A stretch of 6,310 nucleotides of DNA, taken from the NCBI GenBank assembly GCA_910588595.1, contig CAJUQU010000248.1:1-6310 (forward strand), read 5' to 3'. A model generated the notes under the pieces. The model was not told the DNA's origin, made no database searches, and saw only the letters and a program-made list of their open reading frames with translations. Position 1 is the first letter of the stretch. Each line of letters starts with the position of its first letter. This DNA is from an uncultured Lachnospiraceae bacterium. Its GTDB lineage: Bacteria; Bacillota_A; Clostridia; Lachnospirales; Lachnospiraceae. The translations under genes were made by a program, and so were the position numbers. This document shows positions 5,994-6,310 of the stretch, in pieces.

Positions 5994-6022
5994 AGTATAG
6001 TATGCGCTGCGGCTTCTGTCAA
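5994..6022 (-). promoter_or_regulatory. Promoter of the blaI-blaR1 operon
   Basis: A perfect TTGACA (6022-6017), 17-bp spacer and TATACT (5999-5994, 5/6) form a strong sigma-A promoter on the minus strand. The start near 5987 falls inside the BlaI operator, and the leader is about 46 nt. Confidence 0.8.
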
Positions 6023-6040
6023 TGCTGCAGATCGAATTTA

Positions 6041-6076
6041 AAAGCGCTTATGTTGTCACAAGCCAGCCAGCGCTTT
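6041..6076. repeat. Inverted repeat AAAGCGCT/AGCGCTTT in the divergent control region
   Basis: Eight perfect bases (6041-6048 and 6069-6076) are separated by 20 bp, and the interval has its own small dyad TTGT-C-ACAA (6053-6061). Each arm contains the palindrome AGCGCT. It lies just upstream of the blaI -35 box and about 70 bp before the plus-strand promoter. With no T-run after it and no gene ending here, it looks more like a protein site than a terminator. Confidence 0.35.
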
Positions 6077-6111
6077 CCGGATGCGTACGGACAGCACATA
6101 GAATCATACAT

Positions 6112-6128
6112 GCCCGCATAATGCAGGC
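6112..6128. promoter_or_regulatory. 17-bp dyad upstream of the plus-strand promoter, possible regulator site
   Basis: GCCcGCAT-A-ATGCaGGC is symmetric at 7 of 8 pairs. It ends 19 bp before the -35 box at 6148, a typical activator position. The cognate regulator is unknown. Confidence 0.3.
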
Positions 6129-6147
6129 GAATGAGAGTTAATTAAAA

Positions 6148-6176
6148 TTGCATTTTTTTCTCCATAGTGATACAAT
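6148..6176 (+). promoter_or_regulatory. Predicted promoter of the rightmost plus-strand gene
   Basis: TTGCAT (6148-6153) and TACAAT (6171-6176, 5/6) are 17 bp apart, with TG at 6168-6169 making an extended -10. The start would be near 6183, giving a leader of about 68 nt. The bases upstream of the -35 are AT-rich. Confidence 0.5.
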
Positions 6177-6219
6177 GAGTTGACCAAACATAAAAAGTCG
6201 ACGGTAAGGAATTATCTTG

Positions 6220-6270
6220 ATGAAAACACATGATCGAATGGAGGAGAAATATGATAACACAGAAATATAA
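6220..6270 (+). CDS. Possible 16-codon leader ORF overlapping the next gene's start
   Basis: MKTHDRMEEKYDNTEI ends at TAA 20 bp inside the following gene, in another frame. AAGGA (6206-6210) lies 9 nt upstream of its ATG. Its translation would carry ribosomes across the next gene's Shine-Dalgarno (6240-6244) and start, so it could couple or modulate that gene. Chance is quite possible. Confidence 0.2.
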   Translation: MKTHDRMEEKYDNTEI

Positions 6271-6310
6271 GGACATGCTTGGTGCGAAGTCGGTGATCCG
6301 GCAGATGTCG
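6251..6310 (+). CDS. Start of an unidentified gene, perhaps a PLP-dependent aminotransferase (cut by window edge)
   Basis: Only 20 codons are present, beginning MITQKYKDML and continuing GAKSVIRQMS. GGAGG at 6240-6244, 6 nt before ATG, supports the start. The 'K-x-x-ML-x-x-KSVIR' opening is reminiscent of class I/II aminotransferases of clostridia, whose N-termini carry a similar 'SxIR' segment. That is memory of a short pattern, not a domain match. It is transcribed divergently from blaI and is probably unrelated to it. Confidence 0.5.
   Translation, partial: MITQKYKDMLGAKSVIRQMS

Overview
This 6.3-kb window looks like a chromosomal piece from a Gram-positive anaerobe of the Clostridia, probably Lachnospiraceae. 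The basis is the roughly balanced base composition, strong AGGAGG-type ribosome binding sites, a tandem-HAMP chemoreceptor of clostridial style, and a BlaI/BlaR1 pair with its classic operator. The taxonomic call is an inference.

Almost everything is on the minus strand, so transcription runs from right to left. From the right: (1) at 6251 a divergent plus-strand gene enters the window (first 20 codons only, perhaps a PLP-dependent aminotransferase), with its own extended -10 promoter and a 16-codon upstream ORF overlapping its start. (2) 5942-6147 is the divergent control region. It holds a near-consensus minus-strand promoter (TTGACA, 17 bp, TATACT) whose start point falls on a BlaI-type operator (TATTACA TG TGTAGTA), plus two further dyads of unknown role. 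(3) blaI (5941-5567) and blaR1 (5486-3666) form a repressor/sensor-protease pair that detects beta-lactams or related cell-wall stress. No beta-lactamase or PBP target gene lies in the window. (4) Directly downstream, on the same strand, is a compact nucleic-acid repair cassette: an ATP-dependent RNA ligase (3490-2663) overlapping by 26 nt an HD-phosphoesterase/polynucleotide kinase of the HD-Pnk type (2688-1543). Together they carry 3'-end healing, 5'-end healing and sealing. A TTGACA promoter inside the 3' end of blaR1 could drive the cassette, and its leader contains an operator-like ATTACATG element and tiny ORFs. (5) After a 301-bp gap with a hairpin, a promoter and a strongly structured leader comes a methyl-accepting chemotaxis protein (1241 to the left edge), starting at GTG and cut off after its second HAMP region.

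The most interesting arrangement is the RNA repair cassette in the position downstream of blaI-blaR1 where a regulated target gene would be expected. By readthrough, or through the operator-like sequence in the leader, RNA repair might be induced by beta-lactam or cell-wall stress. This is a hypothesis: the sequence shows the arrangement and the candidate sites, not the regulation.
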